Shown here one piece after another: positions 1 through 5,377 of a DNA stretch of 5,377 nt; the first letter of the stretch is position 1, and the number at the start of each line of letters is the position of its first letter. Both the position numbers and the translations under genes were made by a program. Origin of the DNA: GCA-002704185 sp902588515 (GTDB lineage: Bacteria; Pseudomonadota; Alphaproteobacteria; Pelagibacterales; Pelagibacteraceae); NCBI GenBank assembly GCA_902588515.1, contig CACIPP010000023.1, positions 1 to 5,377 on the forward strand. Direction: 5' to 3'. Below the pieces are notes generated by a model, which saw only the letters and a program-made list of their open reading frames with translations, had not been told where the DNA came from and did no database searches.

Positions 1-200
1 CCTTTCATTTGTTTTGTAAGTTTTGAATTTTTTATATGACCGTATCCAACTAAAATTCCAGAATAGCCCCTTTTTTCTTTATTAATTATTTCAACTACTT
101 TTGCCTTTTCAATCTTTAAAATCGTAACTGGTACTACTTCTCCGTTTTCAAAAAACCTTTGTGACATACCCATTTTTTTTCCAATCAAACCTATGGTCAT
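1..200 (-). CDS. rplC: 50S ribosomal protein L3 (N-terminal part, cut by window edge)
   Basis: L3 is an early-assembly protein of the large ribosomal subunit that binds 23S rRNA and reaches toward the peptidyl-transferase centre. Reading from ATG at 200-198 gives 66 open codons to the window edge. The protein begins MTIGLIGKKMGMSQRFFENG, followed by VPVTILKIEK, and ends in the visible part with SKLTKQMK. The G-KKMGM-FFENG and PVT elements are the classic L3 N-terminus, so identity is secure. About two thirds of the usual ~210-residue protein lies outside the window. The start overlaps the rpsJ stop by one base (TAATG), which suggests translational coupling. A GGAG lies 11 nt upstream. In other bacteria rplC follows rpsJ in the S10 operon, as here. 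Nothing in the visible part is unusual. Confidence 0.95.
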   Translation of the reverse strand, partial: MTIGLIGKKMGMSQRFFENGEVVPVTILKIEKAKVVEIINKEKRGYSGILVGYGHIKNSKLTKQMK

Positions 201-508
201 TATATTTTTATCTCCACATCAACACCTGAAGCTAAGTCTAACTTCATTAGTGCTTCTATTGTTTGTGGTGTTGGCTCTAATATATCGATTAATCTTTTAT
301 GAGTTCTAGTTTCAAATTGTTCTCTACTTTTTTTATCAATGTGAGGCGATCTTAGGACTGTGAATACCTCTTTTTTTGTAGGCAAAGGTATTGGGCCTTT
401 AATCTGAGCCCCTGTTCTCTTCGCAGTATTTACGATTTCAATAGTAGATTTATCTAATATTTTATGATCGTAAGCTTGTAATCTTATTCTTATGTGTTGT
501 TTATCCAT
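200..508 (-). CDS. rpsJ: 30S ribosomal protein S10 (NusE)
   Basis: S10 is a head protein of the small ribosomal subunit. In complex with NusB it also binds boxA RNA in transcription antitermination, hence its second name NusE. The product is 102 residues, the normal family length. It contains IRIRLQAYDH at the N-terminus, the near-invariant GPIPLPTKKE followed by FTVLRSPHIDKKSREQFE, which includes the long ribosome-binding loop, then THKRLIDILEPTPQT and a C-terminal SGVDVEIKI. The ATG at 508-506 is the only sensible start, lying 4 nt after the fusA stop. No Shine-Dalgarno match precedes it, so initiation probably depends on ribosomes finishing fusA. Its stop shares a base with the rplC start. 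S10 usually opens its own operon, often after tuf; here it directly follows fusA with no promoter-sized gap. Confidence 0.98.
   Translation of the reverse strand: MDKQHIRIRLQAYDHKILDKSTIEIVNTAKRTGAQIKGPIPLPTKKEVFTVLRSPHIDKKSREQFETRTHKRLIDILEPTPQTIEALMKLDLASGVDVEIKI
212..215 (-). promoter_or_regulatory. Shine-Dalgarno site for rplC
   Basis: A GGAG lies within the last codons of rpsJ, 11 nt before the rplC ATG. It is one of only two clear Shine-Dalgarno matches in the window and supports the ATG at 200-198 as the rplC start. The spacing is slightly long, so this is a reasonable but not exceptional site. Confidence 0.6.
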
Positions 509-512
509 ATTA

Positions 513-2588
513 TTAAGCTAATTTTTTAGTTACTTCATCTTGAACATTTTGAGGAACTTTCTCATAATGATCAAAAAACATTGTGTATTGAGCTCTTCCT
601 TGAGACATTGATCTTAAATTATTAACATATCCAAACATATTTGCTAAAGGCACCATCGCATTTATTACCGTAGCATTACCTCTCTTATCGGTTGATCCTA
701 CTTGACCTCGTCTACTATTTAGGTCACCAATAACATCTCCCATATAGTCTTCTGGGGTAACTACCTCTACCTTCATAATTGGCTCAAGCAGCTTAAGTCC
801 CGCTTTTGTGCAGGCTTCCTTAAAACAATATCTTGATGCAATTTCAAAAGCTAATACACTAGAGTCTACATCGTGATGTAAGCCATCTATTATTTGAACT
901 TTATAATCAATTAACGGAAAACCAGCTAATATGCCTGAATCTGAAACGCTTTCTATACCTTTTTCTACTCCAGGAATAAATTCTTTTGGAATAGCTCCTC
1001 CTTTAATTTTGCTTTCTACTTGTCTTCCTTCACCAGGATTTAATGGTTCTACACTAAGGGTTACTCTTGCAAATTGACCAGCGCCTCCTGATTGTTTTTT
1101 ATGAGTATAATCAACTTCAGCAGTTTTTTGGATGGTTTCTCTATAAGCAACCTGAGGAGCTCCAATATTCGCTTCTACTTTGAATTCTCTCTTCATTCTA
1201 TCTACAATAATATCTAAATGTAATTCTCCCATTCCTTTAATAATTGTTTGTCCAGATTCGTTGTCAGATGATACTCTGAACGATGGATCCTCTTTTGCTA
1301 ATCTTTGCAATGCTTCTCCCATTTTTTCTTGATCGGCCTTCGTCTTTGGTTCTACTGCAATTTCAATTACCGGATCAGGGAACTCCATGGGCTCTAAAAT
1401 TACAGAATTTGTTTGATCACAAAGAGTATGACCTGTAATTGTATGTTTTAAACCTGCTAATGCAACAATATCTCCTGTACCCGCTTCCTTAATATCCTCC
1501 CTATTATTTGCATGCATTAAAAGCATTCTTCCAATTCTTTCATCTTTGTCTTTAGAGGAGTTTAAAACTCCAGTTCCAGTTTTAAGTTTTCCAGAGTAAA
1601 TTCTTATAAATGTTAATGAACCAACAAATGGGTCATTAGCAACTTTAAACGCTAGTGCACTAAATGGTTCATTATCATTAAATTTTCTTACAATTTTCTC
1701 ATCAGAACCCGGTTTTGTCCCTTCAATACTTGAGATATCAATTGGACTAGGTAAATAATCTACTACTGCATCTAGTAAAGGCTGCACACCTTTATTTTTA
1801 AAAGCTGAACCACACAGAACGGGCACAAAATCAAAAGCTAATGTTCCTTTTCTTATACAATTTTTCAAATCAACTTCTGATAGCTCTTTACCTTCTAAAT
1901 AACTTTCCATTAATTTTTCGTCTTGCTCTACTGCTGTTTCAACTAATTCTTTTCTGTATTTAGAAGCTAGATCTTTTAAATCACCAGGTATTTCGACTTC
2001 ATTAAATTTTGCTCCTAGACTTTCGTCATCCCAAACGATTCCTTTCATTTTTACCAAATCAACACTACCTTTTAAATCGCTTTCAATTCCAATCGGGATT
2101 TGTAAAACTAAAGGTTTTGAACCTAATCGGTCTTTAATCATTTCTACACATCTATAAAAGTCTGCACCTGTTCTATCTAATTTGTTTATAAAACACATTC
2201 TTGGAACTTTGTATTTATCAGCCTGTCTCCATACTGTTTCTGATTGAGGTTCAACGCCAGCTACCCCATCAAATACTGCAACCGCACCATCTAATACCTT
2301 TAACGACCTCTCAACTTCAATTGTAAAATCTACGTGACCAGGGGTATCAATGATATTAATTCTATGATCTTTCCAAAAACATGTTGTTGCTGCCGAGGTT
2401 ATTGTAATACCTCTTTCTTGCTCTTGCTCCATCCAATCCATAGTTGCAGCACCATCATGAACCTCTCCTATTTTGTGACCTTTGCCTGTATAGTATAAAA
2501 TTCTTTCAGTGGTAGTTGTTTTGCCGGCATCAATATGTGCCATGATACCAATATTTCTATATTTTTCTTTTGGATATTTATCGCTCAT
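513..2588 (-). CDS. fusA: Elongation factor G, translocation GTPase
   Basis: EF-G is the cytosolic GTPase that drives tRNA-mRNA translocation and, with RRF, ribosome recycling. At 691 residues it is full length. The G domain shows G1 AHIDAGKTT (17-25), switch I ending RGITI (59-63), G3 DTPGH (81-85) with the catalytic His85, G4 NKLD (135-138) and G5 SAF (261-263). Domain II (GSLTFIRIYSG) and domain III (GMGELHLDIIVDR) follow. Domain IV carries the tip loop HHDVDSS, with His572 at the position of the His that contacts the decoding site. Domain V contains MGDVIGDLNSRRG. The ATG at 2588-2586 lies 3 nt after the rpsG stop and matches the family N-terminus (KYRNIGIMAHIDAGKTT). The Shine-Dalgarno signal is weak (GATGG within the rpsG end), so coupling to rpsG is likely. 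All catalytic residues I can check are present. The next gene is rpsJ, not tuf. Confidence 0.99.
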   Translation of the reverse strand: MSDKYPKEKYRNIGIMAHIDAGKTTTTERILYYTGKGHKIGEVHDGAATMDWMEQEQERGITITSAATTCFWKDHRINIIDTPGHVDFTIEVERSLKVLDGAVAVFDGVAGVEPQSETVWRQADKYKVPRMCFINKLDRTGADFYRCVEMIKDRLGSKPLVLQIPIGIESDLKGSVDLVKMKGIVWDDESLGAKFNEVEIPGDLKDLASKYRKELVETAVEQDEKLMESYLEGKELSEVDLKNCIRKGTLAFDFVPVLCGSAFKNKGVQPLLDAVVDYLPSPIDISSIEGTKPGSDEKIVRKFNDNEPFSALAFKVANDPFVGSLTFIRIYSGKLKTGTGVLNSSKDKDERIGRMLLMHANNREDIKEAGTGDIVALAGLKHTITGHTLCDQTNSVILEPMEFPDPVIEIAVEPKTKADQEKMGEALQRLAKEDPSFRVSSDNESGQTIIKGMGELHLDIIVDRMKREFKVEANIGAPQVAYRETIQKTAEVDYTHKKQSGGAGQFARVTLSVEPLNPGEGRQVESKIKGGAIPKEFIPGVEKGIESVSDSGILAGFPLIDYKVQIIDGLHHDVDSSVLAFEIASRYCFKEACTKAGLKLLEPIMKVEVVTPEDYMGDVIGDLNSRRGQVGSTDKRGNATVINAMVPLANMFGYVNNLRSMSQGRAQYTMFFDHYEKVPQNVQDEVTKKLA

Positions 2589-2591
2589 AAC

Positions 2592-3062
2592 TTACCATCT
2601 AAAATGTGCGAAAGCTTTATTTGACTCTGCCATTTTATGAGTATCCTCTCTTTTTTTAATTGCTCCACCTTTATTACCTGATGCGTCTAAAAATTCTTTC
2701 ATTAATCTTTCTTGCATAGTTTTGTCACCTCTTTTTTTTGATGCCTCTAATATCCAACGAATTGCTAACGCTTGGCCTCTATCGTGTTTTACTTCTACTG
2801 GTACCTGATACGTTGCTCCACCAACTCTTCTTGATTTAACTTCAAGATTTGGTTTAACGTTTTTTAATGCCTCATTAAATACTTTCATTGGATCTTGTTT
2901 TGATTTTTCTTTAATTAAATCAAATGTTCTATAAATTATTTTTTCAGCAACAGTTTTTTTTCCGCCAATCATTAATGAATTAATTATTTTGGTAATTGTT
3001 TTAGTACCGTAAACCGGATCTTCTAACACTTGTCTTTTTGATTGGCTTCTTCTTCTAGACAT
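2592..3062 (-). CDS. rpsG: 30S ribosomal protein S7
   Basis: S7 is a primary 16S rRNA-binding protein that nucleates assembly of the small-subunit head and lies near the E-site tRNA. At 156 residues it has the common bacterial length. It starts MSRRR, contains the conserved SRRVGGATYQVPVEV block followed by RALAIRW-like residues (QALAIRWILEAS), then KKREDTHKMAESNKAFAHF with the terminal RW. That tail resembles the alphaproteobacterial form (FSHYRW), from remembered family knowledge. The ATG at 3062-3060 follows the rpsL stop by only 2 nt, and AGAGG upstream supports it. In E. coli S7 is the autogenous repressor of the str operon and binds the rpsL-rpsG intergenic RNA. A 2-nt spacer cannot hold a comparable element, so any S7 feedback here must use another site, such as the rpsL leader (inference). 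Confidence 0.98.
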   Translation of the reverse strand: MSRRRSQSKRQVLEDPVYGTKTITKIINSLMIGGKKTVAEKIIYRTFDLIKEKSKQDPMKVFNEALKNVKPNLEVKSRRVGGATYQVPVEVKHDRGQALAIRWILEASKKRGDKTMQERLMKEFLDASGNKGGAIKKREDTHKMAESNKAFAHFRW

Positions 3063-3064
3063 AA

Positions 3065-3436
3065 TTATTTTGGCCTCTTTGCTCCATATTTTGATCTTTG
3101 TTGTTTTCTTGTAGTGACACCTTGAGTATCTAGTAATCCTCGAACAATATGGTAACGAACTCCCGGTAAGTCTTTTACTCGACCACCTCTGATCATAACA
3201 ACAGAATGTTCTTGTAAATTATGTCCTTCTCCTGGAATATATGCGCTAACTTCAAACCCATTAGATAATCTCACTCTTGCAACTTTTCTTAATGCTGAGT
3301 TAGGTTTTTTAGGTGTTGTAGTATACACTCTAGTGCATACCCCCCTCTTAAGCGCACAACCTTCAAGTGCTGGCACTTTATTTCTTGAAATTACTTTTTT
3401 TCTTTTTTTTTTTAATAATTGATTAATAGTCGGCAT
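3065..3436 (-). CDS. rpsL: 30S ribosomal protein S12
   Basis: S12 lines the decoding centre of the small subunit and influences translational accuracy and streptomycin response. The product is 123 residues, the standard short form. It begins MPTINQLLKKKRKK and contains RGVCTRVYTTTPKKPNSALR, VSAYIPGEGHNLQEHSVV and GGRVKDLPGVRYH, ending SKYGAKRPK. Lys43 and Lys88, where streptomycin-resistance changes are known in E. coli, are the sensitive-type lysines. Asp89, the residue methylthiolated by RimO in E. coli, is present. The start at 3436-3434 gives the canonical N-terminus. No Shine-Dalgarno sequence lies in the A/T-rich stretch just upstream. Codons 8-14 are almost pure A on the coding strand (A11, G, A7), a slippage-prone tract. 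This is the first gene after the intergenic region and probably the first of the transcript that runs through rplC. Confidence 0.99.
   Translation of the reverse strand: MPTINQLLKKKRKKVISRNKVPALEGCALKRGVCTRVYTTTPKKPNSALRKVARVRLSNGFEVSAYIPGEGHNLQEHSVVMIRGGRVKDLPGVRYHIVRGLLDTQGVTTRKQQRSKYGAKRPK
3074..3078 (-). promoter_or_regulatory. Shine-Dalgarno site for rpsG
   Basis: AGAGG lies inside the last codons of rpsL, 11 nt before the rpsG ATG. The spacing is the same as that of the GGAG before rplC. It supports the chosen rpsG start and suggests S7 can be initiated by fresh ribosomes as well as by coupling. Confidence 0.5.
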
Positions 3437-3520
3437 AAAATATATATTTTTTAAGGACGCGTTAGGTAAGCTGTTGGTAGTAGTTTAAAGCCAACATAGC
3501 TTTACATGCTACCTTAAAAA
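3437..3520 (-). promoter_or_regulatory. Candidate structured 5' leader of rpsL
   Basis: Several complementary segments lie between the candidate promoter and the rpsL ATG. UUUUUAAGG (3520-3512) can pair with CCUUAAAAA (3456-3448), giving a 9-bp closing stem whose 3' arm lies about 11 nt before the ATG. Inside it, 3505-3491 can pair with 3477-3466 in 12 base pairs with a 2-nt and a 1-nt bulge (core UGUUGG/CCAACA). An alternative inner fold uses UAAAGC/GCUUUA (3504-3499 with 3491-3486), with outer GGUAG/CUACC (3513-3509 with 3480-3476). The two inner folds exclude each other. The last 14 nt before the ATG (3450-3437) form a perfect A/T palindrome. This could be an autoregulatory ribosomal-protein leader, but short AU-rich stems arise easily by chance and no covariation could be tested. 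Confidence 0.4.
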
Positions 3521-3527
3521 GAGGCTA

Positions 3528-3555
3528 TTAATATCAATTTATTAAAGAGATTCAA
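3528..3555 (-). promoter_or_regulatory. Candidate sigma70-type promoter for the rpsL operon
   Basis: TTGAAT (3555-3550) as -35 and TATTAA (3533-3528) as -10 are separated by 16 nt, with a TGA just before the -10 that gives an extended -10 (TGN) motif. Each hexamer matches the consensus at 4 of 6 positions. Start of transcription would fall near 3522-3520, just ahead of the first arm of the leader stem. The position, downstream of the rpoC terminator and upstream of rpsL, is right, but promoter-like hexamers are common in AT-rich DNA. TTGATA at 3537-3532 was considered as a -35 but has no convincing -10. Confidence 0.4.
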
Positions 3556-3566
3556 TACCTTTGCTT

Positions 3567-3608
3567 AAAAAAAAACATCAAAATGGCCCTATTTTAAGGG
3601 CTATTTTG
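3567..3608 (-). terminator. Intrinsic terminator of rpoC
   Basis: In transcript sense, CAAAATAGCCCT (3608-3597) pairs with AGGGCCATTTTG (3590-3579). This makes a 12-position stem with one A-C mismatch and a 6-nt loop, TAAAAT. After a 3-nt spacer comes a run of nine T (3575-3567). The upstream arm includes the rpoC TAG stop codon and the codon before it, so ribosomes finishing rpoC would cover part of the hairpin. The GC core is only four pairs plus one AU pair, so some read-through into rpsL is plausible. On the opposite strand there is no matching U-tract, so it looks one-directional. Confidence 0.7.
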
Positions 3609-5377
3609 CATCAGCGACTTCAGTTTCTTGAGTTTCTTCGCTTCCAGGAGAAATCTTTTTCTGAAGCTCTAAATCTTTATCTCTTGCTATTGAATTATAT
3701 CTAAGTCTGCTTTTTCCACTACCGGCAGGTATTAGCCTACCAACAATAACATTCTCTTTAAGCCCATTTAATTGATCCGACTTACCTTTTATTGATGCAT
3801 CTGTTAGAACACGCGTTGTTTCCTGGAATGATGCTGCAGATATAAAAGATTTAGTTTGTAAAGATGCTTTTGTTATACCTAGAAGAACTGGTTCAAAAGT
3901 AACTTGTTTTTTATTTTCACTCTTAAGTTTGTTATTTAATTTCATTGCATCAATTTTATCGACTATCTCTCCTGTCAATAAACTACTATCACCTGGGTTT
4001 TTTACTTCTAGTTTTCTTAACATTTGTCGTAAAATAACTTCGATGTGCTTATCGTTTATTATAACACCTTGAAGTCTATAAACATCTTGAACTTCATTAA
4101 CAAAGTATTCCGTTAAAGCTTCTATTCCTAAAATTTTTAGTATGTCGTGAGGAGCAGGAGGTCCATCTACTAAATATTCTCCTTTAGAGATTTTTTCACC
4201 AGGATTAAAATTTATTCTTCTGTCTTTTGATACTAAATAATTTGACTCTAATAAATCTTTTCCTTTAATTGTTACTCGCTGTTTCCCTCTTATTTCTTTG
4301 CCAAAAATTACTTCGCCATCATTCTCTGCTATAATTGCTCCCTCTTTTGGCTTTCTAGCTTCAAATAATTCCGCAACACGAGGTAATCCACCGGTAATAT
4401 CCTTTGTTTTAGAAGAAGCTTTTGGTAATCTAGCTAATACGTCGCCAGCATTAACCTTGTCGCCGTCATTTACGGATAAAATGGTATCGGTATAAAGATA
4501 ATATCTTGCTTCATTTCCATCTGCTTTTTTAACCACCTTATCATTTGAGTCCCTTAGAGTTATTCTAGGTTTTAGATCTAAGTTTTTAGATAATTTCCAA
4601 TCTATTACTTTTTTTGATGAAATACCTGTTGCTTCATCTGTAACATCTTTTATTGATATATTATCTACAAGATCGACAAAATTTGCTATTCCGGAAGTTT
4701 CTGCAATAACTGGTGATGTATAAGGATCCCACTCACAAATTTTTTGATTCTTTTTAACTTTTTCGTCTGGTTTAACAAATAATTTTGAACCATAAGGTAA
4801 CTTATATGAAGCTACCACAATATTATCTTTTTCAATATTTATTTCAATATTTCTGCCCATTACAATTAGATTTTTAGAAGAATCTTCTACTAAATTTTTG
4901 TTGAGTATTTTTAGAATACCATCATCTGGAGAAGTTATCGAAGAATCTTCTTTTATTTGTGCTGTTCCACCAACGTGGAATGTTCTCATTGTTAGTTGGG
5001 TACCTGGTTCTCCAATTGATTGTGCAGCTATCATACCAACACATTCACCAACAGAAACTGGTATACCTCGAGCTAAGTCTCTACCATAGGAAATAGCGCA
5101 AACTCCTTTTTCACTGTCACATGTTATTACTGAGTAAACTCTACATGATTTAACTCCCGCGGACTCAAGTTTTTCGCATTTCGACTCGTCAATCATTTCA
5201 TTTTTTTTAACTATAATGTCGCCATTTAAAGCATTCTTTATATCTTCTGCTGCATATCTGCCTAAGGCTCTTTCTGACAAGCTAACTATAACGTTACCTC
5301 CTTCAATTATTTCAGAGATCTGAATAGATTTACCTTTGTTACTACAGTCGCAATCTTTTTTAGTAATAATTACATCT
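3601..5377 (-). CDS. rpoC: DNA-directed RNA polymerase subunit beta' (C-terminal ~591 residues, cut by window edge)
   Basis: Beta' forms much of the RNA polymerase active centre. The frame is open from the window edge through to TAG at 3603-3601; a TTG at 5280-5278 is an internal Leu codon (VIVSLSERALGR), not a start. Visible residues begin DVIITKKDCDCS, followed by IIEGG and the zinc-site segment CDSEKGVCAISYGRDLARG. Next come the bridge-helix/trigger-loop region AAQSIGEPGTQLTMRTFHVGG, with the catalytic-loop Met, Arg and His (E. coli M932, R933, H936), an SI3-type insertion of roughly proteobacterial size (YKLPYGSKLFVKPDEKV, ICEWDPYTSPVIAE), and TKDITGGLPRVAELFEARKP. The C-terminus has VQDVYRLQGV, NDKHIEVILRQMLRK, FISAASFQETTRVLTDAS and GLKENVIVGRLIPAGSG, with a short acidic tail. 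Oddity: the third Cys expected after GVCA is Ser (codon 5091-5089), while the first cluster has two Cys (DCDC). rpsL follows after 164 bp and a terminator. Confidence 0.98.
   Translation of the reverse strand, partial: DVIITKKDCDCSNKGKSIQISEIIEGGNVIVSLSERALGRYAAEDIKNALNGDIIVKKNEMIDESKCEKLESAGVKSCRVYSVITCDSEKGVCAISYGRDLARGIPVSVGECVGMIAAQSIGEPGTQLTMRTFHVGGTAQIKEDSSITSPDDGILKILNKNLVEDSSKNLIVMGRNIEINIEKDNIVVASYKLPYGSKLFVKPDEKVKKNQKICEWDPYTSPVIAETSGIANFVDLVDNISIKDVTDEATGISSKKVIDWKLSKNLDLKPRITLRDSNDKVVKKADGNEARYYLYTDTILSVNDGDKVNAGDVLARLPKASSKTKDITGGLPRVAELFEARKPKEGAIIAENDGEVIFGKEIRGKQRVTIKGKDLLESNYLVSKDRRINFNPGEKISKGEYLVDGPPAPHDILKILGIEALTEYFVNEVQDVYRLQGVIINDKHIEVILRQMLRKLEVKNPGDSSLLTGEIVDKIDAMKLNNKLKSENKKQVTFEPVLLGITKASLQTKSFISAASFQETTRVLTDASIKGKSDQLNGLKENVIVGRLIPAGSGKSRLRYNSIARDKDLELQKKISPGSEETQETEVADAK

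Noticed and set aside
3437..3450. Perfect 14-nt A/T palindrome before rpsL as an operator
   Set aside because: A pure A/T palindrome is expected often in DNA this AT-rich, and no regulator site is recognisable. It is noted only as part of the leader.
3550..3576. Eight-codon frame MFFFKQRY after the rpoC hairpin
   Set aside because: Its codons are mostly the terminator T-tract, and it has no ribosome-binding site or family resemblance.
3437..3600. A tRNA, mobile element or CRISPR remnant in the rpoC-rpsL gap
   Set aside because: The 164 bp contain no tRNA-like cloverleaf, direct repeats or transposase fragments. Terminator, promoter and leader signals account for most of it.
4298..4495. 65-codon plus-strand open frame
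   Set aside because: It lies wholly antisense to the strongly conserved SI3/C-terminal part of rpoC, its product resembles no family I know, and it has no independent promoter or Shine-Dalgarno.
4898..5089. 63-codon plus-strand open frame
   Set aside because: It lies opposite the conserved zinc-site and trigger-loop region of rpoC. Its openness is explained by the codon pattern of rpoC.
5278..5280. TTG as a start codon for a separate 559-residue protein
   Set aside because: The frame continues upstream without a stop to the window edge, and the added residues (IIEGG and the DC cluster) match RpoC, so the TTG is an internal Leu codon.

Overview
This window comes from an AT-rich bacterium and holds the junction between the rpoBC, str and S10 ribosomal-protein operons. 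Everything coding lies on the minus strand. Reading in the direction of transcription (high to low coordinates), the order is rpoC (3' part), rpsL, rpsG, fusA, rpsJ, rplC (5' part). Base composition is strongly AT-biased, most stop codons are TAA, and intergenic gaps are tiny. Features such as the RpoC SI3 insertion, the S7 C-terminus ending in HFRW and the S10 and EF-G sequences suggest an AT-rich alphaproteobacterium. A SAR11/Pelagibacter-like marine lineage fits best, but that assignment rests on remembered family resemblance and not on a search.

Layout: 5377-3601 is the last ~591 codons of rpoC, cut by the window edge. Its stop codon sits inside a hairpin followed by nine U residues, a probable intrinsic terminator. 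The only real intergenic space is 3437-3600 (164 bp). It holds the terminator, a boxA-like sequence, a candidate promoter and a potentially structured leader just upstream of rpsL. From 3436 down to 1, rpsL, rpsG, fusA, rpsJ and rplC are packed with gaps of 2, 3, 4 and -1 nt, which implies one transcript with translational coupling.

The products act together in gene expression. RpoC is the RNA polymerase beta' subunit. S12 and S7 are small-subunit proteins of the decoding centre and head. EF-G drives translocation. S10 (NusE) is a head protein that also works in antitermination, and L3 is an early-assembly large-subunit protein near the peptidyl-transferase centre.

I see no new multi-gene system here; this is a conserved housekeeping region. 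The points worth a second look are local: no tuf gene between fusA and rpsJ, a Cys-to-Ser change at an expected zinc ligand of RpoC with an extra Cys nearby, and a foldable rpsL leader with a boxA-like sequence upstream of it.
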